DNA of 64,000 bases from Streptomyces sp. MUM 178J (lineage in GTDB: Bacteria; Actinomycetota; Actinomycetes; Streptomycetales; Streptomycetaceae): the NCBI RefSeq assembly GCF_022414575.1, contig NZ_JADWYQ010000036.1, positions 9,814 through 73,813 on the forward strand. Direction: 5' to 3'. Of this stretch, positions 1 to 10,208 are shown piece by piece. Each line of letters starts with the position of its first letter. Position 1 is the stretch's first letter. The position numbers were made by a program, and so were the translations under genes. The notes under the pieces are model-generated. The model was not told the DNA's origin. It was given only the letters and a program-made list of their open reading frames with translations, and ran no database searches.

Positions 1-912
1 CGGGTCGGCTGTGACGGTGACCGTGACGGTGGGCGTCGGCTTGGGCTTGGCGGGCTTGGGCGGCAGGACCGTGTCCCGCGGGTCGCTGCGCGGCGCCTTG
101 ACCACGACGCCGACGACGTCGAGCTTGGTGAAGGCGGCGAATGGGCGGACGTAGATGTTTCGGGTGAGGGCTCCGCCGGAAGGATCGACGCGGACGACCT
201 CGCCCACCGGCACTCCCGGCACAAACGGCTTGCCCGCCTGGGAGCCGAAGGTGACAAGCCGGTCGCCCTTCTTGACCTTGGCCTTGCCGTTGAGGAGTTG
301 GACGGAGAGGGGGCGGTCGCCCTGGCCGGTGGCGAAGCCGAGTTCGTCGGTGCTCTCCATCCGGGTGCCGACGGTGAAGTCCGGGTCGCTGGCGAGCAGC
401 ACGGTGGCGGTGTCGGGGCCGACGGTGGTGACCCGGCCGACGAGCCCGTCGCCGTTGAGCACGGTCATGTCGCGCTCGATGCCGTCGCGTGAGCCGGCGT
501 CGATCGTGACGGTCCAGGAGAAGCCCTGGGCTGCTCCTATGGCGATGACTTCGGCGCCCTTGATGCCGTACTGGCCGGCTCCGGCCGTCCTGAGGAGCTT
601 GTCGAGCTGCTGCACCCTGCTCTTGGTGCGCTCGTCACTGCCGAGCTTCTGTCTCAGCAGGATGTTCTCCCGCTCCAGTTCGCTGATGCGGTCGTGCCGC
701 TCACCGGAGTCCCGTACGGCCCCGATGGCGTTGCCGACGGGGCCGACGGCGGCCGCGACGCCCTTCTCCACCGGGCCGAAGACCGCGGCGGCGGCCTGCC
801 GGGCGCCGTCGACGGGTGACTCCTCGCCGCCGCGGATGTCCACCGTGATCAGTGCGAACGCGGTGGCGACCAGCAGAACCAGGAGCAGCCGGCTCTCTCG
901 TGTGTCCCTCAC
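1..912 (-). CDS. mreC: Rod shape-determining protein MreC (3' end cut by window)
   Basis: MreC links the MreB filament to the peptidoglycan synthesis machinery at the cytoplasmic membrane; in Streptomyces the mre genes act mainly in spore wall synthesis. The product starts MRDTRESRLLLVLLVATAF, with one membrane segment at about residues 8-25. A coiled-coil region follows (around RISELERENILLRQKL) and then the beta-rich MreC domain with GLVGRV and VPVGEV type turns. Near the window edge the protein becomes Pro/Lys/Thr rich (PKPAKPKPTPTVTV), typical of actinobacterial MreC tails. The reading frame is still open at base 1, so the C terminus lies outside. The GTG start at 912 is chosen because the membrane segment follows directly; its ribosome site (GAGGAAGG) sits rather far upstream, so the start is somewhat uncertain. 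It lies downstream of mreB on the same strand. Confidence 0.93.
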   Translation of the reverse strand, partial: MRDTRESRLLLVLLVATAFALITVDIRGGEESPVDGARQAAAAVFGPVEKGVAAAVGPVGNAIGAVRDSGERHDRISELERENILLRQKLGSDERTKSRVQQLDKLLRTAGAGQYGIKGAEVIAIGAAQGFSWTVTIDAGSRDGIERDMTVLNGDGLVGRVTTVGPDTATVLLASDPDFTVGTRMESTDELGFATGQGDRPLSVQLLNGKAKVKKGDRLVTFGSQAGKPFVPGVPVGEVVRVDPSGGALTRNIYVRPFAAFTKLDVVGVVVKAPRSDPRDTVLPPKPAKPKPTPTVTVTVTADP

Positions 913-1001
913 GTGCGGCGGCCGTGCCTTCCTCGTAGGAATATCGGTGTCTCTGTGTCAACGATGGGCCGTGTGGGTTGGCAGGCCCCCATACGGGGGG
1001 T

Positions 1002-1028
1002 CCCCCCGGGTCCTTGAGACCCAGGGGG
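1002..1028 (-). terminator. Hairpin between mreB and mreC
   Basis: An 11-bp stem (CCCCCCGGGTC paired with GACCCAGGGGG, one G-U wobble on the minus-strand transcript) with a five-base loop lies between the mreB stop and the mreC start. It could be a partial terminator that lowers mreC expression relative to mreB. No U tract follows, so this is only a structural call. Confidence 0.4.
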
Positions 1029-1055
1029 AACCTTATGCGGCCGTTCGGGGGACGG

Positions 1056-2087
1056 TCAGCGGCGGGGCTGGGCGTCCAGCACCTGCTGCAGCGCTTCGAA
1101 CTCCTCGACGCACTTGCCCGAGCCGAGGGCCACGGAGTCGAGCGGGTCCTCGGCGATGTGGATGGGCATCCCGGTCTCCCGGCGGAGCCGTTCGTCCAGT
1201 CCGCGCAGCAGCGCACCGCCGCCGGTGAGCACGATGCCGCGGTCCATGACGTCGCCGGAGAGTTCCGGCGGGCACTTGTCGAGGGTGGTCTTCACGGCGT
1301 CGACGATCGCGTTGACCGGTTCCTCGATGGCCTTGCGGACCTCGGCTGCCGAGATGACGACGGTCTTGGGGAGCCCGGAGACCAGGTCCCTGCCGCGGAT
1401 CTCGGTGTGTTCGTCCTGGTCCATGTCATAGGCGGAGCCGATGGTGATCTTGATGCTCTCGGCCGTCCGCTCGCCGAGCAGGAGGGAGTACTCCTTCTTG
1501 ATGTGCTGGATGATCGCGTTGTCCAGCTCATCGCCGGCGACGCGGATGGACTGTGCTGTGACGATTCCGCCGAGCGAGATGACGGCGACTTCCGTGGTGC
1601 CGCCGCCGATGTCGACGACCATATTGCCGGTGGCCTCATGGACCGGGAGTCCGGAGCCGATGGCGGCCGCCATCGGCTCCTCGATGATGTGCACCTGTCT
1701 GGCGCCCGCCTGCGTCGACGCCTCGATGACCGCGCGGCGCTCGACGCCGGTGATGCCGGAGGGCACACAGACGACGACACGCGGCCGGGCGAGGTACCGG
1801 CGCTTGTGGATCTTCAGGATGAAGTAGCGGAGCATCCGCTCGGTGATCTCGAAGTCGGCGATGACGCCGTCCTTCAACGGCCGGACGGCAACGATGTTGC
1901 CCGGTGTCCGGCCGATCATCTTCTTCGCCTCGGCGCCGACCGCGAGGATGCCGCCCGTGTTGGTGTTGATGGCGACGACGGACGGCTCGTTGAGGACGAT
2001 CCCCCGGCCCCTGACGTACACCAGCGTGTTGGCGGTCCCGAGGTCGACAGCCATGTCACGGCCGATGAACGACATGTTGTTCCCCAT
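1056..2087 (-). CDS. mreB: Rod shape-determining protein MreB
   Basis: Actin-like ATPase that forms membrane-associated filaments directing cell wall synthesis. The 343-residue protein has the usual family length. It shows the actin-fold phosphate-1 motif [13 protein letters not shown] near the N terminus, the phosphate-2 motif [18 protein letters not shown] in the middle, and the adenosine motif [13 protein letters not shown] near the C terminus. The start [17 protein letters not shown] is typical of Streptomyces MreB. The 180-base gap to the ndk terminator must hold its promoter. mreC follows on the same strand after 143 bases. Confidence 0.97.
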   Translation of the reverse strand: MGNNMSFIGRDMAVDLGTANTLVYVRGRGIVLNEPSVVAINTNTGGILAVGAEAKKMIGRTPGNIVAVRPLKDGVIADFEITERMLRYFILKIHKRRYLARPRVVVCVPSGITGVERRAVIEASTQAGARQVHIIEEPMAAAIGSGLPVHEATGNMVVDIGGGTTEVAVISLGGIVTAQSIRVAGDELDNAIIQHIKKEYSLLLGERTAESIKITIGSAYDMDQDEHTEIRGRDLVSGLPKTVVISAAEVRKAIEEPVNAIVDAVKTTLDKCPPELSGDVMDRGIVLTGGGALLRGLDERLRRETGMPIHIAEDPLDSVALGSGKCVEEFEALQQVLDAQPRR

Positions 2088-2268
2088 GAGGATGCGTCTG
2101 GCCTTCCCAAATCGAGCGTTGATGGCTTTTTAGGACGGCGAGGTGGGTGCTGTGGCGTGAGGCTTACATCGTAGTGCCGCCTGCACGGACACGGCTCGGT
2201 GGTCCACCTCTGTATAGGTGACGAGGTGTCTTGGCGAACCGTTCCCGAAATTGCGTTTCATATGCCAG

Positions 2269-2296
2269 GGGGCGACCGAATTCCTTCGGTCGCCCC
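2269..2296 (-). terminator. Terminator after ndk
   Basis: A perfect 12-bp stem (GGGGCGACCGAA / TTCGGTCGCCCC) with a four-base loop lies about 30 bases past the ndk stop codon. Streptomyces terminators often lack a U run, as here. Confidence 0.7.
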
Positions 2297-2327
2297 AGGA
2301 TCTGAGCGCTGTATGGCTGACGGCTGA

Positions 2328-2741
2328 TCAGGAAAGGCCGGGGAAGAAAATTTTCAGCTCACGAATGGCGGACTCCTCGGAGTCCGAGGCATGGATCAGG
2401 TTCTCCCGGACGATGGTGCCGAAGTCGCCGCGGATGGAGCCGGGCTCGGCGGCGATCGGATCGGTGGGCCCGGCGAGCCGGCGCAGCCCCTCGATGACCC
2501 GCTCGCCCTCGACGACGAGCGCCACGACGGGGCCGGAGGACATGAACTCGACGAGCGGCTCGTAGAAGGGCTTGCCCTTGTGCTCGCCGTAGTGCAGCTC
2601 CAGCGTCTCCTGGTCCAACTCACGCATCTCAAGCGCGGTGACAGCCCAGCCCGCCTTGGCCTCGATACGCCCGATGATCTCACCGATGAGCCTGCGCCGC
2701 ACGGCGTCGGGCTTGAGGAGGACGAGGGTGCGCTGGGTCAT
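2328..2741 (-). CDS. ndk: Nucleoside diphosphate kinase
   Basis: Transfers the gamma phosphate of ATP to NDPs through a phosphohistidine, balancing nucleotide pools in the cytoplasm. The 137-residue length is normal. The N-terminal strand TLVLLKPDAV and the active-site segment ENLIHASDS, with catalytic His117, are present. Most relatives have Gly where this one has Ala after the His (HGSD to HASD), a common actinobacterial variant. The neighbours (mreB downstream, DUF4233 and folC upstream) are the usual Streptomyces order. Confidence 0.97.
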   Translation of the reverse strand: MTQRTLVLLKPDAVRRRLIGEIIGRIEAKAGWAVTALEMRELDQETLELHYGEHKGKPFYEPLVEFMSSGPVVALVVEGERVIEGLRRLAGPTDPIAAEPGSIRGDFGTIVRENLIHASDSEESAIRELKIFFPGLS

Positions 2742-2907
2742 GTACGGCTCCTAGCAGGCGTGCGTGTGCGGTGTCCTGAGGTTACAGGGGGTGGCGGGGG
2801 CGCCTTCCCTCACCCCTCCCCGCGAGGCCCTGGGGTGCCGGGGGGGACCCCATATCCCGGACTGGGTCTCCGCACCGGCCCCGTGCGCGGGGCCGCCCCC
2901 GGACCCC

Positions 2908-2930
2908 CGCGCCTCAATCGCCGGCGAGGC
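2908..2930. repeat. Streptomyces intergenic repeat, single copy
   Basis: The stretch containing GCGCCTCAATCGCCGGCGAG directly abuts the stop codon of the DUF4233 gene. It is the same motif that recurs at 4912-4934 and as a tandem array at 18292-18466. It is preceded by GGGGCCGCCCCCGG, matching the G/C-rich partner seen at the other sites. It is probably a dispersed 3'-UTR element. Confidence 0.6.
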
Positions 2931-3281
2931 TCAGTTGTGCGACCCCTCGGGCTGCTGCGACGCCCAGCGGGCCTTGGCCGCGTCGATCTGCCGGCCGTAG
3001 TGGATCGACGCCCACCACAGGCCCGCGAAGACCGCCCCGAGGAAGAACATCGCGGGGATGAGGAAGCCGCTGACGATAAGCGCGATCTGCAGGGCCCAGC
3101 CCAGCTGGACCCCACCCGGGCGAGTGATCATGCCGCACAGGAGCAGCGAGAACAGCATCCCGACGCCGCAGACCGTCCACACAGCGGTCATCGTCAGGTC
3201 GTCGGACTTCATCGCCACCAGACCGGCGAACCCGATCACAAAGAACTCGCCGATCAACGTGGATGCACAGAGCGTACGCAC
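2931..3281 (-). CDS. DUF4233 membrane protein
   Basis: A 116-residue protein with four hydrophobic segments (for example LIGEFFVIGFAGLVAM, VWTVCGVGMLFSLLLCG, LQIALIVSGFLIPAMFFLG), so an integral membrane protein. It matches the DUF4233 pattern found next to folC across actinobacteria. Its biochemical role is unknown to me. The GTG start at 3281 lies only 6 bases after the folC stop, with a purine-rich site inside the end of folC, so the two are co-transcribed and probably translationally coupled. The C-terminal tail is charged and cytoplasmic (AKARWASQQPEG). Confidence 0.85.
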   Translation of the reverse strand: MRTLCASTLIGEFFVIGFAGLVAMKSDDLTMTAVWTVCGVGMLFSLLLCGMITRPGGVQLGWALQIALIVSGFLIPAMFFLGAVFAGLWWASIHYGRQIDAAKARWASQQPEGSHN

Positions 3282-3287
3282 CGGATC

Positions 3288-4778
3288 TCAGCCCTTCCCC
3301 AGCAGCAGCCGCGCCTCGCCGACCGTGATCACCGAGCCGGTCACCAGGACGCCCGCGCCGGCGAACTCCGACTCCTCCTCCGCCAGGGTGATCGCCGCCT
3401 CCAGCGCGTCGTCCAGCCGCGGTTCGACGACGACCCGCTCGTCTCCGAAGACCTCCACCGCGATCGCCGCCAGCGCGTCCGCGTCCATCGCGCGATGGGT
3501 GGAGTTCTGTGTGATGACGACCTCCGCGAGAATCGGCTCAAATGCTTCGAGCAGCCCCTTCACATCCTTGTCGCCGCTGGTGCCCACGACGCCGATCAGC
3601 CGGGAGAAGTCGAACGACTCCTGGATGCCCTCTGCGGCCGCCCGCGCCCCCGCCGGGTTGTGCGCCGCGTCCAGGACCACGGTCGGGCTGCGTCGGACGA
3701 CCTCGAGCCGCCCGGGCGAGGCCACCGAGGCGAACGCCCGCCGGATGACGTCCACGTCCAGCGCCCGCGCCTGGCCCGCGCCGATGCCGAAGAACGCCTC
3801 GACCGCGGCCAGCGCCACCGCCGCGTTGTGCGCCTGGTGCGCCCCGTACAGCGGCAGGAAGACGTCCGAGTACTCCCCGCCGAGCCCGCGCAGCGTCAGC
3901 AGTTGCCCGCCGACGGCGACCTCACGGGAGAGCACACCGAACTCCATGCCCTCGCGGGCCACGGTCGCGTCCGCCTCCACGGCCTTCTTCAGCAGCACCT
4001 GCGCGGCGTCCACCGGCTGCTGCGCCAGGATGACCGTCGCACCCTCCTTGATGACGCCCGCCTTCTCGCCGGCGATCTCGGACGGCGTGTCGCCCAGCCG
4101 GTCGGTGTGATCCAGGTCGATGGGCGTGACGACCGCGACCGCCGCGTCGATCACGTTGGTGGCGTCCCAGCTGCCGCCCATGCCGACCTCGACGACCGCC
4201 GCGTCGACGGGCGCGTCGGCGAAGGCCGCGTACGCCATTCCGGTGAGGACTTCGAAGAAGGAGAGCCGGTAGTCCTGGGAGGAGTCGACCATCTCCACAT
4301 ACGGCTTGATGTCGTGGTAGGTCTCGATGAAACGCTCGGCGTCGACCGTCGCGCCGTCCAGACTGATCCGCTCGGTGATCGACTGGACGTGCGGCGAGGT
4401 GTAGCGGCCGGTGCGCAGCTCGAACGCGCCCAGCAGCGCCTCGATCATCCGGGCCGTGGACGTCTTGCCGTTCGTCCCGGTGATGTGGATCGACGGATAC
4501 GCGCGCTGGGGCTCGCCCAGCACATCCATCAGGGCCTTGATCCGGGTGACCGAGGGCTCCAGCTTGGTCTCGCCCCAGCGGGTGGCCAGCTCGGCCTCGA
4601 CCTCGCGCAGGGCCTTGTCCACCTCCGGGTCGGCGGGGCGCGCGGGAACGGGGTCACCCTGCGGCGGACCGGCCTGGGCGCGCAGGGTGCGACTGCCGGC
4701 CTCGATCACCGCCAGGTCGGGGTCACGGTCTGTCTCGGCGTCGACGATCTCGTCGAAGGGGTCCGGCTGCTCACTCAC
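3288..4778 (-). CDS. folC: Bifunctional folylpolyglutamate synthase/dihydrofolate synthase
   Basis: Adds glutamate to dihydropteroate and tetrahydrofolates in an ATP-dependent Mur-ligase-type reaction, making and retaining folate cofactors. The 496-residue protein carries the family P-loop ITGTNGKTSTARMIEALL, the ligase motif VEVGMGGSWDATNVID, the HTDRLG segment, and the C-terminal domain segment VLDAAHNPAGARA. The first 45 residues, rich in Asp/Glu, extend beyond the enterobacterial form, as is usual in Streptomyces. It sits between valS upstream and DUF4233 downstream on the same strand; a 280-base gap with a repeat and the valS terminator separates it from valS, so it has its own promoter. 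Confidence 0.96.
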   Translation of the reverse strand: MSEQPDPFDEIVDAETDRDPDLAVIEAGSRTLRAQAGPPQGDPVPARPADPEVDKALREVEAELATRWGETKLEPSVTRIKALMDVLGEPQRAYPSIHITGTNGKTSTARMIEALLGAFELRTGRYTSPHVQSITERISLDGATVDAERFIETYHDIKPYVEMVDSSQDYRLSFFEVLTGMAYAAFADAPVDAAVVEVGMGGSWDATNVIDAAVAVVTPIDLDHTDRLGDTPSEIAGEKAGVIKEGATVILAQQPVDAAQVLLKKAVEADATVAREGMEFGVLSREVAVGGQLLTLRGLGGEYSDVFLPLYGAHQAHNAAVALAAVEAFFGIGAGQARALDVDVIRRAFASVASPGRLEVVRRSPTVVLDAAHNPAGARAAAEGIQESFDFSRLIGVVGTSGDKDVKGLLEAFEPILAEVVITQNSTHRAMDADALAAIAVEVFGDERVVVEPRLDDALEAAITLAEEESEFAGAGVLVTGSVITVGEARLLLGKG

Positions 4779-4911
4779 AGGGTCAGTCTACGGAGGGCCG
4801 CCGGCGGCGCCGCCGACAGGATGTTCACCCTGTCCGTTTCGGGACGTTCGACCAAGGCGGCGGGCCCGGCCGCAGACCGCGCACCCGGGCGGTCGTGTGG
4901 GTACCGAGAAT

Positions 4912-4983
4912 CCAGCCCGTCCGGCGCTTGAGGACACGGCCCAAGGCCGTACCAGGGGTCTGGGGGCTTGCCCCCAGTTACGG
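4912..4983. repeat. Streptomyces intergenic repeat plus palindrome
   Basis: CCAGCCCGTCCGGCGCTTGA (4912-4931) is the variant form of the dispersed repeat also seen at 2908 and 18292. It is followed by a short palindrome, GGGGGCTTGCCCCC, at about 4967-4980. It lies in the valS-folC intergenic region, upstream of folC. The function is unknown; it may form structured RNA. Confidence 0.6.
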
Positions 4984-5018
4984 GAAGGAGTTCATCCACA
5001 GGGGGCAGGTGCACTGCT

Positions 5019-5050
5019 GAGGAGGCCCCGGGTTGCCCCGGGGCCTCCTC
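5019..5050 (-). terminator. Terminator after valS
   Basis: A perfect 14-bp stem (GAGGAGGCCCCGGG / CCCGGGGCCTCCTC) with a four-base loop starts 11 bases after the valS stop on the minus strand. Confidence 0.75.
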
Positions 5051-5061
5051 ATCGGTGCGCC

Positions 5062-7692
5062 CTACGCCTGCGGCAGCGCCGCCAGCTGCGCGGTGATGCG
5101 CTCGATGTCCTCCTCGGCCTTGGCCAGCCGGGTGCGGATCTTGTCGACGACCTGGTCCGGGGCCTTGGCCAGGAAGGCTTCGTTGCCGAGCTTCGCCTGC
5201 GCCTGCGCCTTCTCCTTCTGGGCAGCGCCGAGGTCCTTCGTCAGCCGCTTGCGCTCCGCCGCGACGTCGATCGCCCCGGAGAGGTCGAGCGCGACGACCG
5301 CGCCGGCGACCGGCAGGGTCGCCGTGGCGTGGAAGCCCTCGCCCTCGGGCTGGAGACGCAGCAGCTGCCGGATGGCGGGCTCGTGCGCTGCCAGCTCGGT
5401 GCCGGACAGATCGAGGCGGGCCGGGACCTTCTGGCCGGGCTGCAGCCCCTGGTCGGAGCGGAAGCGGCGGACCTCGGTGATCACCTGCTGGAGGTTCTCG
5501 ATCTCGCGCTCGGCGGCCTGGTCCCGGAAGCCGCCGTCGCTCGGCCAGTCGGCGATGACGACCGACTCCTGCCCGGTGAGCGTGGTCCACAGCGTCTCGG
5601 TGACGAAGGGGACGACCGGGTGGAGCAGCCGCAGCATCACGTCCAGGACCTCGCCGAGGACCCGGCCGGAGACCCGGGCCGGCTCGCCGCCCTCGAAGAA
5701 GGTGGTCTTGGACAGCTCGACGTACCAGTCGAAGACCTCGTCCCAGGCGAAGTGGAACAGGGTCTCGGACAACTTGGCGAACTGGTAGTCCTCGTAGTAC
5801 GCGTCCACTTCGGCGACGACCGAGTTGAGCCGGGAGAGGATCCACCGGTCCGTGGCGGACATCTGCTCCGGGCCGGGCAGCGGACCCTCGACGGTCGCGC
5901 CGTTCATCAGCGCGAAGCGGGTGGCGTTCCAGATCTTGTTGGCGAAGTTGCGGGAGCCCTGGACCCAGTCCTCGCCGATGGGGACGTCGACGCCGGGGTT
6001 GGCGCCGCGGGCGAGGGTGAAGCGCAGCGCGTCGGAGCCGTACTTGTCCATCCAGTCCAGCGGATTGACCGCGTTGCCGAAGGACTTCGACATCTTCTTG
6101 CCGAACTGGTCGCGGACCATGCCGTGCAGGGCGATGGTGTGGAACGGCGGGGTGCCGTCCATCGCGTACAGGCCGAACATCATCATCCGGGCGACCCAGA
6201 AGAAGAGGATGTCGTAGCCGGTGACCAGGACGGAGTTCGGGTAGAACTTCGCCAGGCTCTCGGTCTGCTCGGGCCAGCCGAGCGTGGAGAACGGCCACAG
6301 GCCGGAGGAGAACCAGGTGTCCAGGACGTCGGTCTCCTGGGTCCAGCCGTCGCCGGACGGGGGCTCCTCGTCCGGTCCGACGCAGACGACCTCGCCGTCC
6401 GGTCCGTACCAGACGGGGATGCGGTGGCCCCACCACAGCTGGCGGGAGATGCACCAGTCGTGGAGATTGTCGACCCAGTCAAAGTACCGCTTCTCCATCT
6501 CCTGCGGATGGATCTTGACCTGACCGTCGCGCACGGCGTCGCCGGCGGCCCGAGCGAGCGGGCCGACCTTGACCCACCACTGCATGGACAGCCGCGGCTC
6601 GATGGTGGTCTTGCAGCGGGAGCAGTGGCCGACGGAGTGGGTGTACGGCCGCTTCTCGGCGACGATCCGGCCCTCGGCGCGCAGGGCGCCGACGATGGCG
6701 CTGCGGGCCTCCAGCCGGTCCAGACCCTGGAACGGGCCGTGGACCGTGATGATCGCGTGCTCGTCCATGACCGCGAGGTTCGGCAGGCCGTGGCGCTGGC
6801 CGATCTCGAAGTCGTTCGGGTCGTGGGCGGGGGTGACCTTGACCGCGCCGGTGCCGAACTCGGGGTCGACATGGGCGTCGGCGACGACGGGGATGCGGCG
6901 GCCGGTGAGCGGCAGTTCGATCTCCTTGCCGACGAGATGCCGGTAGCGCTCGTCGTCCGGATGGACGGCGACGGCCGTGTCGCCGAGCATCGTCTCGGCG
7001 CGGGTCGTGGCGACGACGATGGAGTCCTCGCCCTCGCCGTACCGGATCGAGACCAGCTCGCCGTCGTCGTCCTGGTACTCCACCTCGATGTCCGAGATGG
7101 CCGTCAGACAGCGCGGGCACCAGTTGATGATCCGCTCGGCGCGGTAGATCAGCTCGTCGTCGTAGAGCCTCTTGAAGATCGTCTGGACGGCCTTGGACAG
7201 GCCCTCGTCCATGGTGAAGCGCTCACGCGACCAGGCGACGCCGTCGCCCAGGCGCTTCATCTGCCCGGAGATCTGCCCGCCGGACTCCGCCTTCCACTGC
7301 CAGACGCGCTCGATGAACGCCTCCCGGCCGAGGTCGTGCCGGGACTTGCCCTCCTTGGCCAGCTCCCGCTCGACGACGTTCTGCGTGGCGATGCCGGCGT
7401 GGTCCATGCCGGGCTGCCACAGCGCCTCGTAGCCCTGCATCCGCTTCCGGCGGGTGAGGGCGTCGATCAGCGTGTGCTCGAAGGCATGCCCCAGGTGGAG
7501 GCTGCCGGTGACGTTCGGCGGCGGGATGACGATGGTGTACGGGGGCTTGTCGCTCTTGGCCTCCGCCTCAAAGTAACCGCGCTCTACCCAGCGCTCGTAC
7601 AGCTCTCCCTCTACCTCGGCCGGCGCGTACTGGGTCGGCAGTTCGGGGGCGGATGCTGGCGGCTGCTGCGATGAGTTCTCGGTCACGGGCAC
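5062..7692 (-). CDS. valS: Valine-tRNA ligase
   Basis: Charges tRNA-Val. The 876-residue class I synthetase has the nucleotide-binding HIGH motif as HLGH (residues 66-69, in [12 protein letters not shown]), the KMSKS motif intact around residue 530 (GKKMSKSFG), and the editing CP1 domain between them (for example [19 protein letters not shown]). The C-terminal coiled coil ([20 protein letters not shown]) is typical of ValRS. No T-box-like leader is evident: only about 130 bases separate it from the divergent gene at 7824. Confidence 0.97.
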   Translation of the reverse strand: MPVTENSSQQPPASAPELPTQYAPAEVEGELYERWVERGYFEAEAKSDKPPYTIVIPPPNVTGSLHLGHAFEHTLIDALTRRKRMQGYEALWQPGMDHAGIATQNVVERELAKEGKSRHDLGREAFIERVWQWKAESGGQISGQMKRLGDGVAWSRERFTMDEGLSKAVQTIFKRLYDDELIYRAERIINWCPRCLTAISDIEVEYQDDDGELVSIRYGEGEDSIVVATTRAETMLGDTAVAVHPDDERYRHLVGKEIELPLTGRRIPVVADAHVDPEFGTGAVKVTPAHDPNDFEIGQRHGLPNLAVMDEHAIITVHGPFQGLDRLEARSAIVGALRAEGRIVAEKRPYTHSVGHCSRCKTTIEPRLSMQWWVKVGPLARAAGDAVRDGQVKIHPQEMEKRYFDWVDNLHDWCISRQLWWGHRIPVWYGPDGEVVCVGPDEEPPSGDGWTQETDVLDTWFSSGLWPFSTLGWPEQTESLAKFYPNSVLVTGYDILFFWVARMMMFGLYAMDGTPPFHTIALHGMVRDQFGKKMSKSFGNAVNPLDWMDKYGSDALRFTLARGANPGVDVPIGEDWVQGSRNFANKIWNATRFALMNGATVEGPLPGPEQMSATDRWILSRLNSVVAEVDAYYEDYQFAKLSETLFHFAWDEVFDWYVELSKTTFFEGGEPARVSGRVLGEVLDVMLRLLHPVVPFVTETLWTTLTGQESVVIADWPSDGGFRDQAAEREIENLQQVITEVRRFRSDQGLQPGQKVPARLDLSGTELAAHEPAIRQLLRLQPEGEGFHATATLPVAGAVVALDLSGAIDVAAERKRLTKDLGAAQKEKAQAQAKLGNEAFLAKAPDQVVDKIRTRLAKAEEDIERITAQLAALPQA

Positions 7693-7823
7693 AGTTTAGA
7701 GGTGTCACGGGCTCGTACTGAAACGGGAATGTTCGGTAACGGAGTGGGCCCCGCCGAAGCGCGGGACCGCGGCTTCCGCCAGGATGTTCGCACCACGCAA
7801 GCATCTGGAGGGGAACCCAGACC

Positions 7824-8756
7824 ATGAGCTACAACCAGCCGGGCCCGTACGGCGGCCAGCCCCCGCAGCAGCCCGGGCCGTACGGCCAGCAGCCGCCGCA
7901 GCCCGGCTACGGCTACCCCCAGCAGCCCCCGGCCGGACCGCCCCAGCCGGGTTACGGACACCCCCAGCAGCAGCCGGGCCCGTACGCCCAGCCGCAGTAC
8001 GGGCAGCAGCCGCCCTTCCCGCAGCAGCCCGGCTACCCCGGCGCCCCGGTCCCGCCCCCGCCGGCCCCGAAGAGGAGGACCGGCCTGATCGTCGCCTCGG
8101 CAGTGGTGGCGCTCGCGGTGATCGGCGGAGCGGCGTACTACTTCATGAGCGGGGGTGGCGGCAGTTCGTCCGTCTCGGATGACGGCCCGCACAAGCTGGC
8201 GACGCCGGAGAAGGTCCTCGGCGGCGAGTACAAGCGCATCACCGACGACGGCGCGGGCGCGAACGACGGCAGCGCCGCCAATGACATGGCCAAGAACGGC
8301 ATCCAGGACGGCACCTCGGTCATCGGGGCGTACTCGACTGTGGACCTGGCCGGCTTTGACCCCTCGGACCCCAGCAGCGCCCCCGCCGACCTTGCGACGT
8401 CCAAGGGCATCACCTTCCTGGGCGCCTACGGCAAGATCGCCGACCCCGGGAAGGCGCTCGACGCCTTCTTCGCCGGGCTCAGCAAGGACGCGGCCGCCGG
8501 CAAGAACGGCTCCAAGCTGGTCGGGGAGCCGGTCGCGGTGTCGCCCGACGGCTTCGACAACGGCCTGATGAAGTGCCAGGCGGCCCAGGGCAAGGACCAG
8601 ATCACCGGAAACGACAAGACGGACTGGTTCTGTGCCTGGGCCGACTACAGCACCATCGCGATGGTCTCCCCCGGTGATCGCACCAAGGACGTCGACAAGG
8701 ACACGGCGGTCAAGGTGACGGTCGGCCTCCGCAAGGAGATCCGCGTCGAGCAGTGA
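7824..8756 (+). CDS. Pro/Gln/Tyr-rich N-terminus membrane protein, function unknown
   Basis: I do not recognise a named family. Residues 1-78 are a disordered cytoplasmic segment of repeated PGPYGQQP / GYGYPQQP units, followed by a KRR stop and one transmembrane helix (TGLIVASAVVALAVIGGAAYYF, about residues 90-110). The remaining 200 residues form an extracytoplasmic domain with two cysteines near the C terminus (LMKCQAAQ, WFCAWAD) that could form a disulfide. This layout is very common in Streptomyces. The ATG at 7824 follows a good ribosome site (GGGGAA). It diverges from valS and converges on clpX across a long shared hairpin. Confidence 0.85.
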   Translation: MSYNQPGPYGGQPPQQPGPYGQQPPQPGYGYPQQPPAGPPQPGYGHPQQQPGPYAQPQYGQQPPFPQQPGYPGAPVPPPPAPKRRTGLIVASAVVALAVIGGAAYYFMSGGGGSSSVSDDGPHKLATPEKVLGGEYKRITDDGAGANDGSAANDMAKNGIQDGTSVIGAYSTVDLAGFDPSDPSSAPADLATSKGITFLGAYGKIADPGKALDAFFAGLSKDAAAGKNGSKLVGEPVAVSPDGFDNGLMKCQAAQGKDQITGNDKTDWFCAWADYSTIAMVSPGDRTKDVDKDTAVKVTVGLRKEIRVEQ

Positions 8757-8762
8757 CCTGCC

Positions 8763-8815
8763 CGCATGCGAAGGGCGCCCGGTCGTCTGGGGTGACCGGG
8801 CGCCCTTCGCATGCG
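8763..8815. terminator. Bidirectional terminator between the 7824 gene and clpX
   Basis: A 22-bp perfect stem (8763-8784 against 8794-8815, core GAAGGGCGCCCGGTC) with a nine-base loop sits between two convergent genes, 6 bases after the plus-strand stop and 15 bases before the clpX stop. It should end transcription from both sides. Confidence 0.85.
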
Positions 8816-8830
8816 AAAAGCGGGGCTGCG

Positions 8831-10114
8831 CTATGCGCTCTTCTCGTGGCGGCCGTCGTTCTTGACGATCCGTGGGACCAGCGTCGGGTTCACGTTGTTG
8901 TGGACCACATCCGCCGTGATGACCACCCGTGCGACGTCCTTGCGGGACGGCACCTCGTACATCACCGACATCAGGACCTCTTCCATGATGGCGCGCAGGC
9001 CGCGCGCGCCCGTGCCGCGGAGGATGGCCTGGTCGGCGATGGCTTCGAGGGCGGGGCGGTCGAAGTCGAGTTCCACGCCGTCGAGTTCGAAGAGGCGCTG
9101 GTACTGCTTGACCAGCGCGTTGCGCGGCTCGACGAGGATCTTGAGAAGGGCCTCGCGGTCGAGGTTGTGGACGGAGGTGATGACCGGGAGGCGGCCGATG
9201 AACTCCGGAATCATGCCGAACTTGACCAGGTCCTCCGGCATGACCTCCTGGAACTGGTCGCTGGCCTCGATCTCGCGCTTGGAGCGGATCGTCGCGCCGA
9301 AGCCGATGCCCTTGGCGCCCGCACGGGATTCGATGATCTTCTCCAGGCCGGCGAACGCGCCGCCCACGATGAACAGGACGTTCGTCGTGTCGATCTGGAT
9401 GAACTCCTGGTGCGGGTGCTTGCGCCCGCCCTGCGGAGGCACGGAGGCGGTGGTGCCCTCCAGGATCTTCAGCAGGGCCTGTTGGACGCCCTCGCCGGAG
9501 ACATCCCGGGTGATCGACGGATTTTCGCTCTTACGGGCGACCTTGTCGATCTCGTCGATGTAGATGATCCCCGTCTCGGCCTTCTTGACGTCGTAGTCGG
9601 CGGCCTGGATCAGCTTCAGCAGGATGTTCTCAACATCCTCGCCGACATAGCCCGCCTCGGTGAGCGCGGTGGCGTCCGCGATGGCGAAGGGGACGTTCAG
9701 CATGCGGGCCAGGGTCTGCGCGAGGAGCGTCTTGCCGGAGCCCGTGGGGCCGAGCAGCAGGATGTTGGATTTGGCGAGTTCGATGCCGTCGTCCCGGCCC
9801 TGCGGGCCGCCGTTCTCACCGGCCTGGACACGCTTGTAGTGGTTGTAGACCGCGACCGAGAGGGCCTTCTTGGCGGGCTCCTGCCCGACGACGTACCCCT
9901 CGAGGAACTCGTAGATCTCACGCGGCTTGGGGAGTTCCTCCCAGCGCACTTCGGAGGTCTCGGCGAGCTCCTCCTCGATGATCTCATTGCAGAGGTCGAT
10001 GCACTCGTCGCAGATGTACACACCGGGACCTGCGATGAGCTTCTTCACCTGCTTCTGGCTCTTCCCGCAGAACGAGCACTTGAGCAGATCGCCGCCATCA
10101 CCGATGCGTGCCAC
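8831..10114 (-). CDS. clpX: ATP-dependent Clp protease ATPase subunit ClpX
   Basis: AAA+ unfoldase that feeds substrates to ClpP. From the chosen start the protein is 427 residues and begins [19 protein letters not shown]. The N-terminal zinc-binding domain has four Cys (CSFC..CDEC), followed by Walker [16 protein letters not shown], Walker [10 protein letters not shown], and the ClpP-docking IGF-type loop ([10 protein letters not shown]). An in-frame opening reaches upstream to 10225, but the GTG at 10114 has a strong ribosome site (GGGGAAG) and gives the family's usual N terminus. clpP2 and clpP1 lie upstream on the same strand, separated by a hairpin. Confidence 0.95.
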   Translation of the reverse strand: MARIGDGGDLLKCSFCGKSQKQVKKLIAGPGVYICDECIDLCNEIIEEELAETSEVRWEELPKPREIYEFLEGYVVGQEPAKKALSVAVYNHYKRVQAGENGGPQGRDDGIELAKSNILLLGPTGSGKTLLAQTLARMLNVPFAIADATALTEAGYVGEDVENILLKLIQAADYDVKKAETGIIYIDEIDKVARKSENPSITRDVSGEGVQQALLKILEGTTASVPPQGGRKHPHQEFIQIDTTNVLFIVGGAFAGLEKIIESRAGAKGIGFGATIRSKREIEASDQFQEVMPEDLVKFGMIPEFIGRLPVITSVHNLDREALLKILVEPRNALVKQYQRLFELDGVELDFDRPALEAIADQAILRGTGARGLRAIMEEVLMSVMYEVPSRKDVARVVITADVVHNNVNPTLVPRIVKNDGRHEKSA

Positions 10115-10208
10115 GAGGTGCTTCCCCTTCGCCTGGGAGCGGGCTGGTGCAGCCGGCTCCTGGTGCCTCATATCCGACGGTACCTTGCCGGGCCCCCCGT
10201 TCGGGCCC

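Noticed and set aside
701..1275. Long overlapping open frames on both strands around mreB/mreC
   Set aside because: They are GC-skewed shadows of the mre genes, with no ribosome sites and no recognisable domains.
2391..4931. An 846-residue plus-strand open frame across ndk, DUF4233 and folC
   Set aside because: It lies antisense to three well-supported genes and reads as codon-shadow sequence rich in Arg, Asp and His.
5019..7823. T-box or other leader riboswitch for valS
   Set aside because: Only about 130 bases lie upstream before the divergent gene, with no specifier or antiterminator structure.
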